A DNA stretch of 64,000 nucleotides from Sthenelais limicola (GCA_942159475.1 OW804096.1:107854194-107918193), one strand, 5' to 3'. Positions 1-10,671 are shown, counted from the stretch's first letter. The notes: generated from the sequence alone by a model not told the origin. Numbers and translations are program-made.

Positions 1-3000
1 AATCACCTATAGTTTATTTGGGAAAATACGAAATCAAAAGAGTGTGAATTATATATATGGTAGAGCCTGCCACCCCTTCCATCCAACGATAATAACAATG
101 TATGCATTGATAAAAGCCTGGGGGAGGAGGATGAGATTAAAGTCAGTTATCAGAGAATTATTCGTTTTCTAGCACATCCCAAATTGTTCCTAAATTAGGA
201 AAATAGTAAAATGTCATCACCAAGACATTTACTTAACCCCCGTTGAGCCCGAGGCCGGCTCGCATAGATTGTTGATTAAATAGGAGATGGTGTGGGGGAG
301 TGAAAGTGTGTGTGGGAGAGAATGGCTTGCTTGGATAAGAGAGGAGAGAGAGGGAGAACTCCCTCTGCTTCACTCGCTTTCAACCACTATTGATATTTTC
401 AGAGTCACGCTTGAATACACGGCGCAGATGTGTGTTGCCTCCGATTCTGAGTGGCATGGGTGTGCCCCTCCACTATTAGACTGAATTGGGGTCCTATTCG
501 CATGAATTATGCCAACAATAAAACTGCGATTTGGATCAAAACCAATCAATAAGAGCCTGTGTTTGGAGTTGGTCAGATGCCTGGCGGCTGAAATGGGCCC
601 GTGGCGGCTGGATCCGAAGCAGTCTCAATACGAGGAGAGCAGGTTCAATATGATCTCTTTCTATAGCCATATAAGTACTGTATGAGTGTACATAGTGTCA
701 AAACTCCATGGGCTGATCTTTCTCTCTGACTTCCCATCCTCCTGAGTGAGGTTTACTTCTCTCTCTTAAAGGTCTTCTGCTCATGTTTAGATCCCCATCA
801 TTTTCATAAAGTAGATCTGATTCGATGCAACAGGAAAGCACAGTTTAATGAAAAGCGTTATCCTTTATCCTCGTCACTGCACTCATATATTTTGCATCAG
901 CTGGGGTTGATATTAAAAAGGGGTGTTTCAATTATTGTACATCATTTTTTATGTTCCTTCTTTTCGCCTCATTTTTACAGACACATTATCTTTATATCTT
1001 TTGACCTGAAACTCAGTCTTTCTAAAGCTACTAGTTTTATAACGTTCTTCTCATCTGCACTGATTTACCTTAGCCTGCCTTTCAATGTTTTCTCTCCGTT
1101 GCTAGTATAAACTGCCTTTTTCCAACCGCAGGTTTTCCTTTTCTTTTTTCGCCTACCCCGCTCTCATTCGTGCAGCCCTCCTCCAGCCCTTTCGCAGTTG
1201 CCCCTTTCCTACACACCCTGGCGTTGATAATATCTGTCGAATGGAACTGAGAGAAAAATCCATAATACGATGCGAAGCCTGGCAGATATGTGGTCATCTC
1301 CGCTAAACGAGTCTAATTACAGGTTAGAACTGAGACCTGGGGATAAAATAAGCGCCCACTGGTGGTAATTTACTTAGGAAGAGATCTTTGGGCCCCCTGT
1401 GTCTGCCATCACTATGGGCACAGCTGACCTCGCTGTATTTCCCCCTCCTACATCTCCCAGCCTTGGATAAACGAGTGGGCATGACACTTGCAGACAAGGA
1501 GGAGTGACTCTGAGAAGGCCATCGCATAGACACCCATACACACCCTTTCCTCTTGAGCAGCACTCTTGTCATCCTGTCCTTCGCAGCCCTCTCACTCCCC
1601 AACGTGCATTCTCCTTTTATCTCTTTTACATTGCCTTGTATCCATATCAGTTCACCTATGAAATTATATGATAAGATAGGATAAGATAAGAAAATATTTT
1701 TTTGTATGATACTAGGTTTATATGATATTATGTTATAAAATGCGGTGACAATATCTATTGGTGGAACAAATGACTTGATGGGAGATTTCCTATTATGTAA
1801 TGTGTATTATTATATTGTGTAATATCTATTGTAACCAACATGAACTTGAGAAAGTAATTAGGATCGTTATTTGGATTTCTTGGCGACGCACGAAAGAAAA
1901 CTACATTTGTTAGTCATGCGTATTTTCTAGCTCTTAAAGATCAGAGATGTTAAATTTAAGGCCAATAAAAATATTTAAAAAAAAATGTTGATTATTATCA
2001 ATTATTGCTATAGTACCTGATATATGATACCATAATCTCTTTGGTATAATCGCCTTTAATGTCTAATTTTAATAGTAATTAATTTCCATGCATATATAGA
2101 TTCTTTTCCGCGTGAAACTCCCCTAAAGTTGGACTTCCCTATTAGGTCCTTACATGCTGCAAGCACTCTACTCCCAACATACCCATCCAGTCGCTTCATT
2201 CACATCCCGATCCACTGGAGGTCACTACGTCATTACACCAATCACTCCTAGAATAGGTCAGATTCTATGCCCCAAAGCTTGGGGCCCAATAACCACTTCT
2301 TCGCAGCTGTGAATGATATGTCATTATATGCTGGCGGCAAGCTCACTTGCACCATACTGAGATTGTATTGTGTTCTAGAGACGCATGATAAAGATTGCTG
2401 AACCTTGGGGTATTTTCTGTTCCTTAGACTGCTTCTCCTCACTCACTCTCACCACGCGCCGCGCCACCGAAGGCAGGTGTTTCGTGGTGTCTCAACAAAA
2501 ATACTTCATCTAGAATGTGCTGTTTTATGCAACAATTTTGCAGTGCGTCATTATGATTTTCATCCACAGTTTTGAATAGGAACCAGATGGCACACTAACT
2601 GTTGGTCTACAAACACCTATGAATATGGATCCGTTTAAAAGTTTTACTATTCTTTATGCATCCATGCAGTGTCAATGATATGGGTAAATCTATGTATACG
2701 TCAAAATGAGCTTCACATGTTATGGGCAGCGAGTTATTGCGTCTCTGGAACTTCTGGCTCAGCGCATCCTACTTGAAAGGCATAAACCTAAGTCAAGAAC
2801 GATTTCTGAACGTTCAAGAAAGGGTGGCCATTAAAATATATCATGCCGTGCGAACTTTAGTGCTTAAAAAAGTCTTTATACAAATTTGTATTTATATATA
2901 TAGCAAATACACTTCATAAGGTTATGCTATCAATTACAGTGCCTATTTGATGGTCTTTTGGTCTATAGGAAATAACAGCGAATACAATAGTTATTGTGAA

Positions 3001-3054
3001 TCTCATTTGTGAGTCATTCCATTCTAAAAGAAGTCACAGAAGCGATTAGGGTCT
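1..3054. other. Intergenic/intronic DNA, no gene seen
   Basis: I see no supported gene here. The reading frames are short, lack recognisable domains and overlap on both strands. There is a G/T- and GA-rich stretch around 285-360 and a short GATA-type tandem at 1,670-1,691. Nothing resembling an RNA gene was found. Confidence 0.6.
1670..1691. repeat. Short GATAA/GATAG tandem repeat
   Basis: Four consecutive GATAA or GATAG units form a small, imperfect microsatellite. GATA cores are transcription-factor sites in animals, but a simple repeat is the more economical reading. Confidence 0.6.
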
Positions 3055-3156
3055 AGTCCACTAAGCCGATTCTCTTAGAAGGCCCAGTCCACCAAGCCGA
3101 TTCTCATGCGATTTTGCGCCGCGGAGGACTCTTTTGCACTCAAATGAGAATCGGCT
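3055..3156. repeat. Direct plus inverted repeat cluster (AGCCGATTCTC)
   Basis: A 20-base unit at 3,055-3,074 recurs at 3,085-3,104 with one mismatch. Its 3' part, AGCCGATTCTCAT at 3,095-3,107, is exactly complementary to ATGAGAATCGGCT at 3,144-3,156. This gives a 13-bp perfect stem around a 36-base GC-rich loop. It may be the remnant of a small foldback element or a structured transcript. No family was recognised. Confidence 0.55.
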
Positions 3157-6100
3157 AGAACGACTACTTATGTCCATGGACATTCTAGAACGGATACGGA
3201 ATTACCTTAACTAAACTTACCCGATACTGCTGTCCACAGTCTGAGGTTGTTGTTAGGAGAGCCATAGAAGCCAATGATTGACATTATTTGAATTCCATCC
3301 ATTGAATCTCATGAATAGACTCCCCATGCGTCAATAGCACAACCTTCTGATCTGTATTAGGTTATTTAAAAGAGACGAAATTTTATTACCCTACGTTTGG
3401 TTGTGAACCACTTGATGTGTTTGTCAGGATTCAGAGCGGAATCGAGACCAAGTTAATACATGACCTGTATTTCTATTGGATTTTCCTCAGGAATTCCAGA
3501 AAACAATCCATGTTTTTCCGATGTATAATGCTAGTTCTCATTCTTCATGTCAGTAAAGAAAACATTTGTCAGAAGGAGCAGCAGGAGAATTCTGGGGTAA
3601 AAATTCCCCTATTATGATGCTGCAACGACGGTTGGCGCTTAAATGCGATGGAGATTGAAATTGATGCTGGATCTCACTTAAGGCAAAGGGGATCGCCCGT
3701 AACTCAATTGGCAAGGCGAAAAAGGTTCGAATGAACACCACACTGCGAACGTGGAGAAAAATATCAAATTATTGTTTACACTGAGAAACGTTAGGCAGAT
3801 GTTTTCAGGGAAATCTCATAAATGGAGCAAAGCTGTGGGAAGACAACCACTTGAATTTTCAACGCCATGATCGGTTTTAGAAATTATGGTGTCGGTTCTT
3901 CCAATGTATGAAAACCATTAGCAATATTCTACTGAAAAGGATTCCGTCCTTGCAGAAAAGGGACATTTAAAAAGATGTAATTTGTTAGGCCTAACTAACA
4001 CTCGTTGTGATGGGGATAATACCTCAAACGCCAGGACAGGTGTTTGCTTTTAAACGTAGGAGTTTTCAGCTTCGTCATCGAATTTATAATGTGGTTTGAA
4101 ACCATGTCCTTTGAATAAACTATGTCTATCAAAAATCCGCGTCCATCAAGAACACTTTTATATACCTTATTTTGAATTCAAAGATTTATTATATAGCATA
4201 TATTATATATTTCAAAACGGAAAGAACAAAATGATGGAGTCGGCAACATTATTGGCGTTATTAAAGGATCAGTATAATGGTTATGACATTGATGGAAAAT
4301 GGAATAATATTTGATTCCATTCCATTCCTCCTTAGCAGCTGTGGACAAGAGAATCCTTTTGTTCGTTGTCCTTCTATTTTAAGAATAACACATCGAAGAA
4401 AATAATATTCAAATTGCATTGCAAATGGATCATGGCAGGGTTTGAAATTTCTCTGGGCCACTTTTTTACCGCAAAACAATGGTCCTTATAATCAGGATGG
4501 TAATAATCAACTTTCTTCTTCACATTTTACCAGTACCACACTGACTCTAAGGCCAATTATTATAGAATGGATGTGAAGTAAGACGTCGCCTTCGATTCCC
4601 TTTCAGATGGTTTTGTTTTCTGGTGAATATTTGTGAGAAAGACTTTCTTAAAAATTGATTTTTTAAAGACTCCATAAGCCTGCGATTGTTTTCTCCCACA
4701 ATATATTTTGTTAACATGTTTTTATTCAGAAATTATTGTCAATAGTTGACACGCTCACCCCAGGGGTGGTTTTCGCTGTGCCCTGTAAATATTCTGTTTA
4801 TACATCGAGGTATTTGTAATCGGTAAATTACAAAATCAGTATATCTAGAGTGAATCTTTCTAATTTCCAAACTATTATGCCTACAGGTAAATTTGACATT
4901 AAATCATTATACATCGTCCCGGATCAGATATATGTGACAGATGAGTGAAAAATGAGATGGTATGAGTGCTGATATATGAAAAATAATGAACGAACATTCC
5001 TATCTAATTAATGTACAGTCTGATAAGAGAGGTGAGATGGATGAATTAAGTCGTTTCATCCTATTTACTGAAGTTATACATTACATATATGTCTGGCCGA
5101 GGACCAATTATAGAGCAATTGAAGTGTAATCTACGAGACATAAAAGCAATCAGGGGATTACGGTATAATGGCTTTTAATCAATTTCTGATGTATCACACC
5201 AGTGTTGTTTGGGACGGGATGTAATTTTCCGAACATGATACATATAATAAGACATCAGTGACATGTAATGCTAGCCAGTATCTCAAAAATAGCAATATCT
5301 GTGGTGACATATGAAATTGTTGTTTGTGAGAGTTCCCAGCAATTCATATTCTGAGGCCGTGGTGGAATAGGAATTCAAGTCAAGATGCATAACGGAGAAG
5401 ACCCATTCAAGTTACATATCTTGACTCGATTTCTTGGTGCCTGGATACAGATTGCTTTAATAGATGTTCAATAACTAGAGTTATTTGTAAACTCACAGTC
5501 CGAAAAAGGACGAGTAGTGTCTCATTATAATCAGACGTTCCTTGATGAAAGGTTTAGTCTCAAAACTCACTCTTGACGAAATCCTTTCAGGGGAGTCTCC
5601 GTTATTGTCTCTCCTGTTAATATCTGCAAATGAAAATGTGCCCAGTTGCATATTTGACGATGAACATTTCAAGAAATAATTTCATAGAGTCTATATTTTG
5701 TATTTATATAGGCAAACGTTGCACGATCAATTACTACTATGAAAAGAAGGTCTTATCTTATTTTACATGTAACCCGAATAATCTTATTTTGAATGTAACC
5801 TGAATAAAAGCTCGTTAAATAAACAAACATTACATTTAGCAGATAATAATTGAGGACATTTAACCTTATTTATCCCATACATCCGACGTATTAGACATAC
5901 TTCATTTGAGAATATCCCAATTGGAAATGCGACACTCATCACATCCCCATAAGCCCTTTTTATGAAAATACTGCTCATACCAAATATACTTATGTCGTTT
6001 TCACCATCATGACGTGTCCGAAATCTACTTCAATGGAGATATCAATTTGATATCAATACGTTTCGTTCCATGCTTCCAGCGAAACGCATACTCTTCTATG

Positions 6101-7522
6101 TTATTTAAAAAGAATGAATGAACTACTGAGACCTGAGATGTAACACTCAGGGTATATTGTACGATACCAAATATTCAATACATAAAGTGGCAAAAAAAAT
6201 ATAAGCATGACTTTATCTATCAGCCATATTGAATTGCGATATCCTCTGGAAATTGACTTGATCTACATAAAAACTATGCATGCTCAGATAGCAGTAATTG
6301 CATTCAAATTTTCTTAGTGACCCACCCTGAACAGTGAATATTTACTCAACAATGAAGCATTAGGGGACATTCACGAATGTTTCAGTAATTTCCAAAATGA
6401 GAGTCTGAACGGACTTGAGTACTTGTCTTCTGATTAAAAAGGTCTTTTTGTGGGGATGTCAAAACGTCATTAAGTGGAGAGATCACGCTTAGCTCAAGAA
6501 CAAAATCACTTGAAAAATGGCTGCTAACAATATTAATAACCAGGTCCCCGGGGAAGGGGATGTTTTGTTTGCTTTTCTGTTTGTATTTCATGTAGTGAAT
6601 AGGTTGTATTCTGGATGCCACCAATGCCTGATTATCTCCGATGATTTATCCTGTAATGTTCGCCAAAGTTTCATGTGAAAGTTCTCCTTTACCCCTGATT
6701 AAGCATTCTGACCTTTTGTCATAAATTTGAAATTTTTCATCCAGGGCTGAGTTGTCATAATTTGATGGAACTTCAGCCCATTCACAAAGACAGGCCCCAT
6801 TCCACCTACAGGAGTTTTTATTAATCCTTTTAATTAGCAAATATTATTGTCTTCCTCAGATGGCCCTTAATCTCCGACAATTATTGTCGTTATTCTTTTT
6901 GTCTGATATCGTCAACGTTAATTATACCAATACAAGATGGTAAAGATGTATTTGTTTAGTTTTCGCAGGATACATATCTGGTCTTATATCTCACAATGAA
7001 AACATTACTCAGGGTTGGTTAGGTAGGGATGTGCCCGTTGGGTGGAATCTGGATGCAGACCGGTCAAGCTAACGCTAATTAGGCCACCACACTATTGATT
7101 GAGATCGGGGCCTGCTTACTTTGTGGACGATGGGGGATCTATACATTAGCCCCGGGGCATAATGTGGGATGTGGACCCGGCCTTTGTACTTCACATACTG
7201 AATACCAGGGTGCGCCCGTCCGATACTGAGTGAATTCACAAGAGGTCATGCACTGCAATGAGATGAAGGGGGGATATTTCTCTATACATTTAGCCAATGC
7301 TGCAGTCAGGGGTATTGTGCTGTACACGTGAACTTATTAGGTCATATTATTACAAATTATAGATGTCAATTATGCATGCGCTATAGTATTTAACCCTTAC
7401 AAGTAGCATGAGTCTGCAATTTTGCTTTGATAAAAATTAATGACACTAACTGATTCCACTGCATTCCTTTTCCTGCAAGAAAATGATTTCTTCGTCCGTT
7501 AAAATTCTATTTGAAAATGGGT
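3157..7522. other. Intergenic/intronic DNA, no gene seen
   Basis: No gene is supported. A tRNA-like patch at about 3,690-3,735 is too short for a tRNA. The rest is AT-rich unique-looking sequence. A somewhat more GC-rich patch at 7,020-7,240 shows no recognisable product on either strand. Confidence 0.55.
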
Positions 7523-7526
7523 TGAG
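7523..7526. repeat. Left target-site duplication TGAG
   Basis: TGAG directly precedes the left LTR and recurs at 10,672-10,675 directly after the right LTR. A length of 4 bp fits gypsy-type integration. On its own it could match by chance, but it coincides exactly with LTR ends set independently. Confidence 0.8.
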
Positions 7527-7948
7527 TGTGGTGCGCGGCTCTGGATTGACATTTGTTAAACCAGAGCCGGGGCTACGCGGCTGTTGTACCAGTCCCGCTT
7601 GTAAGTCTAGAGTAGCCGCGCTGGTCGCGGTTGTGGTGGGTTTGACCGATAGAGGTCGTTGTATTTCGGTGGTCTATATTTTAACTTTTTTATTGCTGTG
7701 TGATACTGCTTGTTCCATATATTTACTGTTATTCCTTCCTTATACACCCATTGTGTATGCACACCTATGTATTGATTATTCGATATGACGTATTGTATTG
7801 TTGTTGTTCTCGTGAGAGCAGCCCGGGTGAGGAACAGAAGTATATAAAGAGAGAAGCTGGCGAGGTCCATTAGATCCTGTTGTTGTCGTTGTCTTTATTC
7901 GATAGATTAAGTCTCATAGTCGCTTAAGGCCGTCGATCGGACACTACA
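7527..7948 (+). repeat. 5' LTR
   Basis: This is a 422-bp LTR starting TGTGGTGCGCGG and ending CGGACACTACA. From 7,529 on it matches 10,252-10,671 base for base as far as I can read. It has a TATA-like box at 7,841-7,849. Near its 5' end GGCTCTGG (7,536-7,543) pairs with CCAGAGCC (7,561-7,568). Short ORFs inside are non-coding: the same frames appear in both LTRs because the LTRs are the same sequence. Confidence 0.93.
7841..7849 (+). promoter_or_regulatory. TATA-like box in the 5' LTR
   Basis: TATATAAAG lies about 100 bp before the LTR end, where the U3 promoter of an LTR element is expected. Transcription would start some 25-30 bp downstream, near 7,875. The same motif occurs in the right LTR at 10,564-10,572. 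Confidence 0.6.
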
Positions 7949-7951
7949 ATT

Positions 7952-7963
7952 TGGTGCCGTGAC
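7952..7963 (+). promoter_or_regulatory. Primer-binding site, matches tRNA-His 3' end
   Basis: TGGTGCCGTGAC begins three bases after the LTR. It is the exact complement of the 3' end of animal tRNA-His, whose acceptor stem begins GCCGTGA and which ends CACGGCACCA. Minus-strand DNA synthesis would be primed here. The tRNA identity is from knowledge of tRNA-His acceptor sequences and was not searched. Confidence 0.75.
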
Positions 7964-8035
7964 CATTTTTGGATTTTTGCTCGCTAACGGGTGAGACCTG
8001 TGTCAGCCGTCGGTAGCCTCTAACGAGGAGTGCCG

Positions 8036-8605
8036 ATGGGTGACAAGGGGAAAGATGTCCGGCTCTCCACTGGAGCGCCGGATGACCTGATGGCTGTGGA
8101 TGAATTTCTGCAGCAAACGAATCAGACTATTCAGAACTTGGAAAATCAGTTGGCCCAGTCAAAACTGAATTTCAATCGATCGCTGGAACCCCATGTTGAT
8201 GCTAATGTGCGGGTGAAAGCGAGCATAGAAGCTAATTCAAGTAGCGGCGATGAACATGTACAACCGCCCGATTTGAAAGTGACCATGAGAAGGAAGTTGT
8301 CAAAGCTTCCTCGTAGTGCGTTAAAGAAAAAACCGGAGATTGTGGATATTGGCTCGGATGAGGATGAGTTTTTGCATGGTAAATTGCCTCCCATGACTCC
8401 AGTGGTTCATGCGGATATTGGTCAGTTGCAATCCGAATGGACTCAGGACCGTACTAGGAATAGGCGCATGACCTATGATAGGATGGATAAACTCATCTCT
8501 ACGCAAATGAGTACTTTGAATTTGATGAATGATTCGGTATTGGAGTCTGCAAGGAAGGGGAAAGAGGCCCGGGCGTGGCTTCGGCCCAATCACATTTCCC
8601 AGTAG
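8036..8605 (+). CDS. Gag-position ORF of the LTR element, family unrecognised
   Basis: This ORF of 189 residues starts at ATG 8,036, the first ATG of the frame, 73 bases after the primer site, and ends at TAG. Its place fits gag, but I recognise no capsid core, no CCHC zinc knuckle and no protease. Residues 22-41 are Gln/Leu-rich and probably form a coiled coil (FLQQTNQTIQNLENQL). Residues 85-99 are strongly basic (RRKLSKLPRSALKKK), and an acidic run follows (DIGSDEDEF, about 104-112). The C-terminal third is polar and helical. It could be a truncated gag N-terminus or a separate leader protein. In related intact elements gag would be followed by protease and reverse transcriptase; here the frame stops and non-coding DNA follows up to the inversion point. 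An expressed element ORF is likely, its function inferred from position only. Confidence 0.6.
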   Translation: MGDKGKDVRLSTGAPDDLMAVDEFLQQTNQTIQNLENQLAQSKLNFNRSLEPHVDANVRVKASIEANSSSGDEHVQPPDLKVTMRRKLSKLPRSALKKKPEIVDIGSDEDEFLHGKLPPMTPVVHADIGQLQSEWTQDRTRNRRMTYDRMDKLISTQMSTLNLMNDSVLESARKGKEARAWLRPNHISQ

Positions 8606-8786
8606 GTGTCAGGACAATGAGAGGCTACATGCCCTGCCAGTCGATTACATTTTCCAAATCAATTCAATTACTGAACCACGTACAGTAATTATGATGTTTT
8701 TTTATTAAATAACTCCCACACACAGAGTAGCTTCACCCCCGCCATGCTTGTGTAAGACATTATTAAACCAGTACTTCTCGTTGTGT
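8606..8786. other. Unassigned segment between gag-position ORF and inverted block
   Basis: These 181 bp show no coding pattern that I can tie to gag, protease or reverse transcriptase. They end exactly where the inverted block begins. The missing pol domains must have been lost at or near this junction. The segment may be original non-coding element sequence or filler DNA from the rearrangement. Confidence 0.5.
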
Positions 8787-10251
8787 CATTTTTTTTTTTC
8801 CTTGCACCTTTCACCCAATTTTTTCACTCATAGCCTAATCGGTCAGGTGCTTGCCTATGACGCCTAGGCCGCTCCTCTAAGTAACCTGATCGCAACAAAC
8901 CATCCATAGTCTTGGCTAGTGGTGAACCTTCTACCTTTTCCTCAGAATCTGAATCACTGGAACTCTCAGACACCACAGCCGCTGTGCCACCTTCCAGCTT
9001 CGTTCCCAGGCCCGGCGGCTGGTCAGACAACAAAGCTGGTTTATTGGGCGGACGGCCGCGCCTTTTCACATGTCTAACTATATTAGCTGCAGGTAACACG
9101 GCAGGAGCATGCCGCCCGGGTATGACACGACCTTGAGGAGTAATCTTCAAGTAGTCTTTACCCGCTACCTGCTGCTTCTGATACTCAGATGCTCTATGCA
9201 AGTTAGTAACCTGCACTGGAGTCCCATCTGCATCAAAAGCCAATTTTAGTAAATCTCCATTCCATCTGAGAACTCCCTCCTCAGTCCTGAGTTCATAGGT
9301 AGAACCCTGCACACGACGTATGACTTCAAAAGGACCATCCCATTTAGGGCCATATTTCTTCTGAGCCATAGGCGTCGCATACCTCCATACAACATCTCCA
9401 GATTTGAAAACCTTGGGTCTCGCCCGTCTATCAAAATATCGTTTCTGATAAACGGCTGAATGCCCCAAACGCTCCCTAACAAATCTATGTCCTTTCAGCA
9501 ATAGCGTTTTAATCTCCTCCACAAAGACACTGCGACAAGGGAAATCAACGTCCCCAGTCAGAGTACCATATATAATGTCAGCCGGGACTGTTAATTCTGT
9601 ACCGAATACCACCAAATTTGGCGTGCACATAGTACTCTTATGCACCGCTCCTCTATAAGCATGTGCAATACAGGGCACCAACAAATCCCAATTCAAATCC
9701 TCAAATTGTGTCAAACATGACAATTGCTCAACAAGAACACGATTCCAACGTTCTACCTGCCCATTTGCCTGGGGTCTATAGGGAAGGGACATCAACTGCT
9801 CTATGTCAAGCAAGAGTAATAACTCCTTTAAAAGAGCTGAACGAAATTCTGGCGCTCCATCAGTCTGGAGGGAGACCGGTGGGCCGTACCTTAGCACCCA
9901 CTCAGTAAACAAGGCCATCGCACAGGTAGCGGCTGTGTGATCGGGAAGCGGGTAAGCCTCAGCCCATTTAGAAAAATAATCTGTGACAACCATCACACAA
10001 CTATTTCCCCTAGGGGTTCTCCTAAATGGACCAATGATATCCAAAGCAATGCGGCTCCAGCGCACACCATGGATTTCCTTCTTCAACGGGGTTATACCTT
10101 TTCCACCCCTACTCTTACAAGAAGCGCAAACTTCACAGCCGCGTACCCAATCGGCGATATCCCTCTTCATCCGGGGCCAAACAAACTTTTGTCTTGCCGC
10201 CTGATAAGTTTTGAACTCGCCAAAGTGAGCTGCAAGCTTACTCCCGTGCCA
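8787..10251 (-). other. Inverted internal block (integrase plus polypurine tract)
   Basis: These 1,465 bp lie in reverse orientation relative to both LTRs. At the left edge, reading the minus strand, integrase stops, 20 bases follow, then a polypurine tract, then TG. Those two bases are exactly what the right LTR lacks: it begins at the third LTR base, preceded by CA instead of TG. Turning the block over in place would rebuild integrase, polypurine tract and a complete LTR start in the standard gypsy order. The right edge falls in the Trp codon just before the HHCC finger of integrase. A simple inversion with breakpoints at 8,786/8,787 and 10,251/10,252 explains all of this. Confidence 0.88.
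8789..8803 (-). promoter_or_regulatory. Polypurine tract (reverse strand)
   Basis: On the minus strand AAGG followed by eleven A runs directly into TG, 20 bases after the integrase stop codon. In gypsy-type elements such a tract primes plus-strand DNA and abuts the 3' LTR. Here the inversion has carried it about 1.4 kb away from the LTR, so it can no longer serve that LTR. Confidence 0.75.
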
Positions 10252-10275
10252 TGGTGCGCGGCTCTGGATTGACAT
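8824..10275 (-). CDS. Gypsy-type integrase, antisense to its own element, start codon supplied by the LTR
   Basis: The ORF encodes 483 residues. Retroviral-type integrase inserts the LTR-ended cDNA into the genome. An HHCC zinc finger is complete (H10, H17, C47, C50), and the catalytic triad is D79, D139 and E175 with 35 residues between the last two (LDIIGPF, LQTDGAPEF, PQANGQVERWNR). A GPF-type C-terminal module follows (KKYGPKWDGPFEVIRR), then an AT-hook-like stretch at about 404-413 (KRRGRPPNKP), an acidic Ser-rich run at about 436-446, and a basic tail typical of gypsy pol C-termini. Residues 1-8 come from the antisense strand of the right LTR, so the ATG at 10,273-10,275 is fortuitous. 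The natural protein would be the end of a Gag-Pol polyprotein; protease, reverse transcriptase and RNase H are absent. No stop or frameshift interrupts it, consistent with a young copy. Expression would need antisense transcription from the right LTR or beyond. Confidence 0.9.
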   Translation of the reverse strand: MSIQSRAPWHGSKLAAHFGEFKTYQAARQKFVWPRMKRDIADWVRGCEVCASCKSRGGKGITPLKKEIHGVRWSRIALDIIGPFRRTPRGNSCVMVVTDYFSKWAEAYPLPDHTAATCAMALFTEWVLRYGPPVSLQTDGAPEFRSALLKELLLLLDIEQLMSLPYRPQANGQVERWNRVLVEQLSCLTQFEDLNWDLLVPCIAHAYRGAVHKSTMCTPNLVVFGTELTVPADIIYGTLTGDVDFPCRSVFVEEIKTLLLKGHRFVRERLGHSAVYQKRYFDRRARPKVFKSGDVVWRYATPMAQKKYGPKWDGPFEVIRRVQGSTYELRTEEGVLRWNGDLLKLAFDADGTPVQVTNLHRASEYQKQQVAGKDYLKITPQGRVIPGRHAPAVLPAANIVRHVKRRGRPPNKPALLSDQPPGLGTKLEGGTAAVVSESSSDSDSEEKVEGSPLAKTMDGLLRSGYLEERPRRHRQAPDRLGYE

Positions 10276-10671
10276 TTGTTAAACCAGAGCCGGGGCTACG
10301 CGGCTGTTGTACCAGTCCCGCTTGTAAGTCTAGAGTAGCCGCGCTGGTCGCGGTTGTGGTGGGTTTGACCGATAGAGGTCGTTGTATTTCGGTGGTCTAT
10401 ATTTTAACTTTTTTATTGCTGTGTGATACTGCTTGTTCCATATATTTACTGTTATTCCTTCCTTATACACCCATTGTGTATGCACACCTATGTATTGATT
10501 ATTCGATATGACGTATTGTATTGTTGTTGTTCTCGTGAGAGCAGCCCGGGTGAGGAACAGAAGTATATAAAGAGAGAAGCTGGCGAGGTCCATTAGATCC
10601 TGTTGTTGTCGTTGTCTTTATTCGATAGATTAAGTCTCATAGTCGCTTAAGGCCGTCGATCGGACACTACA
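10252..10671 (+). repeat. 3' LTR, two bases short at its start
   Basis: These 420 bp match 7,529-7,948 at every position I could compare. The first two LTR bases (TG) are replaced by CA, the end of the inverted block. The right end, CACTACA, is followed by the target duplication TGAG. A TATA-like box lies at 10,564-10,572. Confidence 0.93.

Noticed and set aside
7607..7870. 87-codon minus-strand ORF, repeated exactly at 10,330-10,593
   Set aside because: It lies inside the LTRs and is repeated only because the LTRs are identical; it has no motif.
8146..8593. Minus-strand ORFs opposite the gag-position ORF
   Set aside because: They are mirror frames of the plus-strand ORF without motifs.
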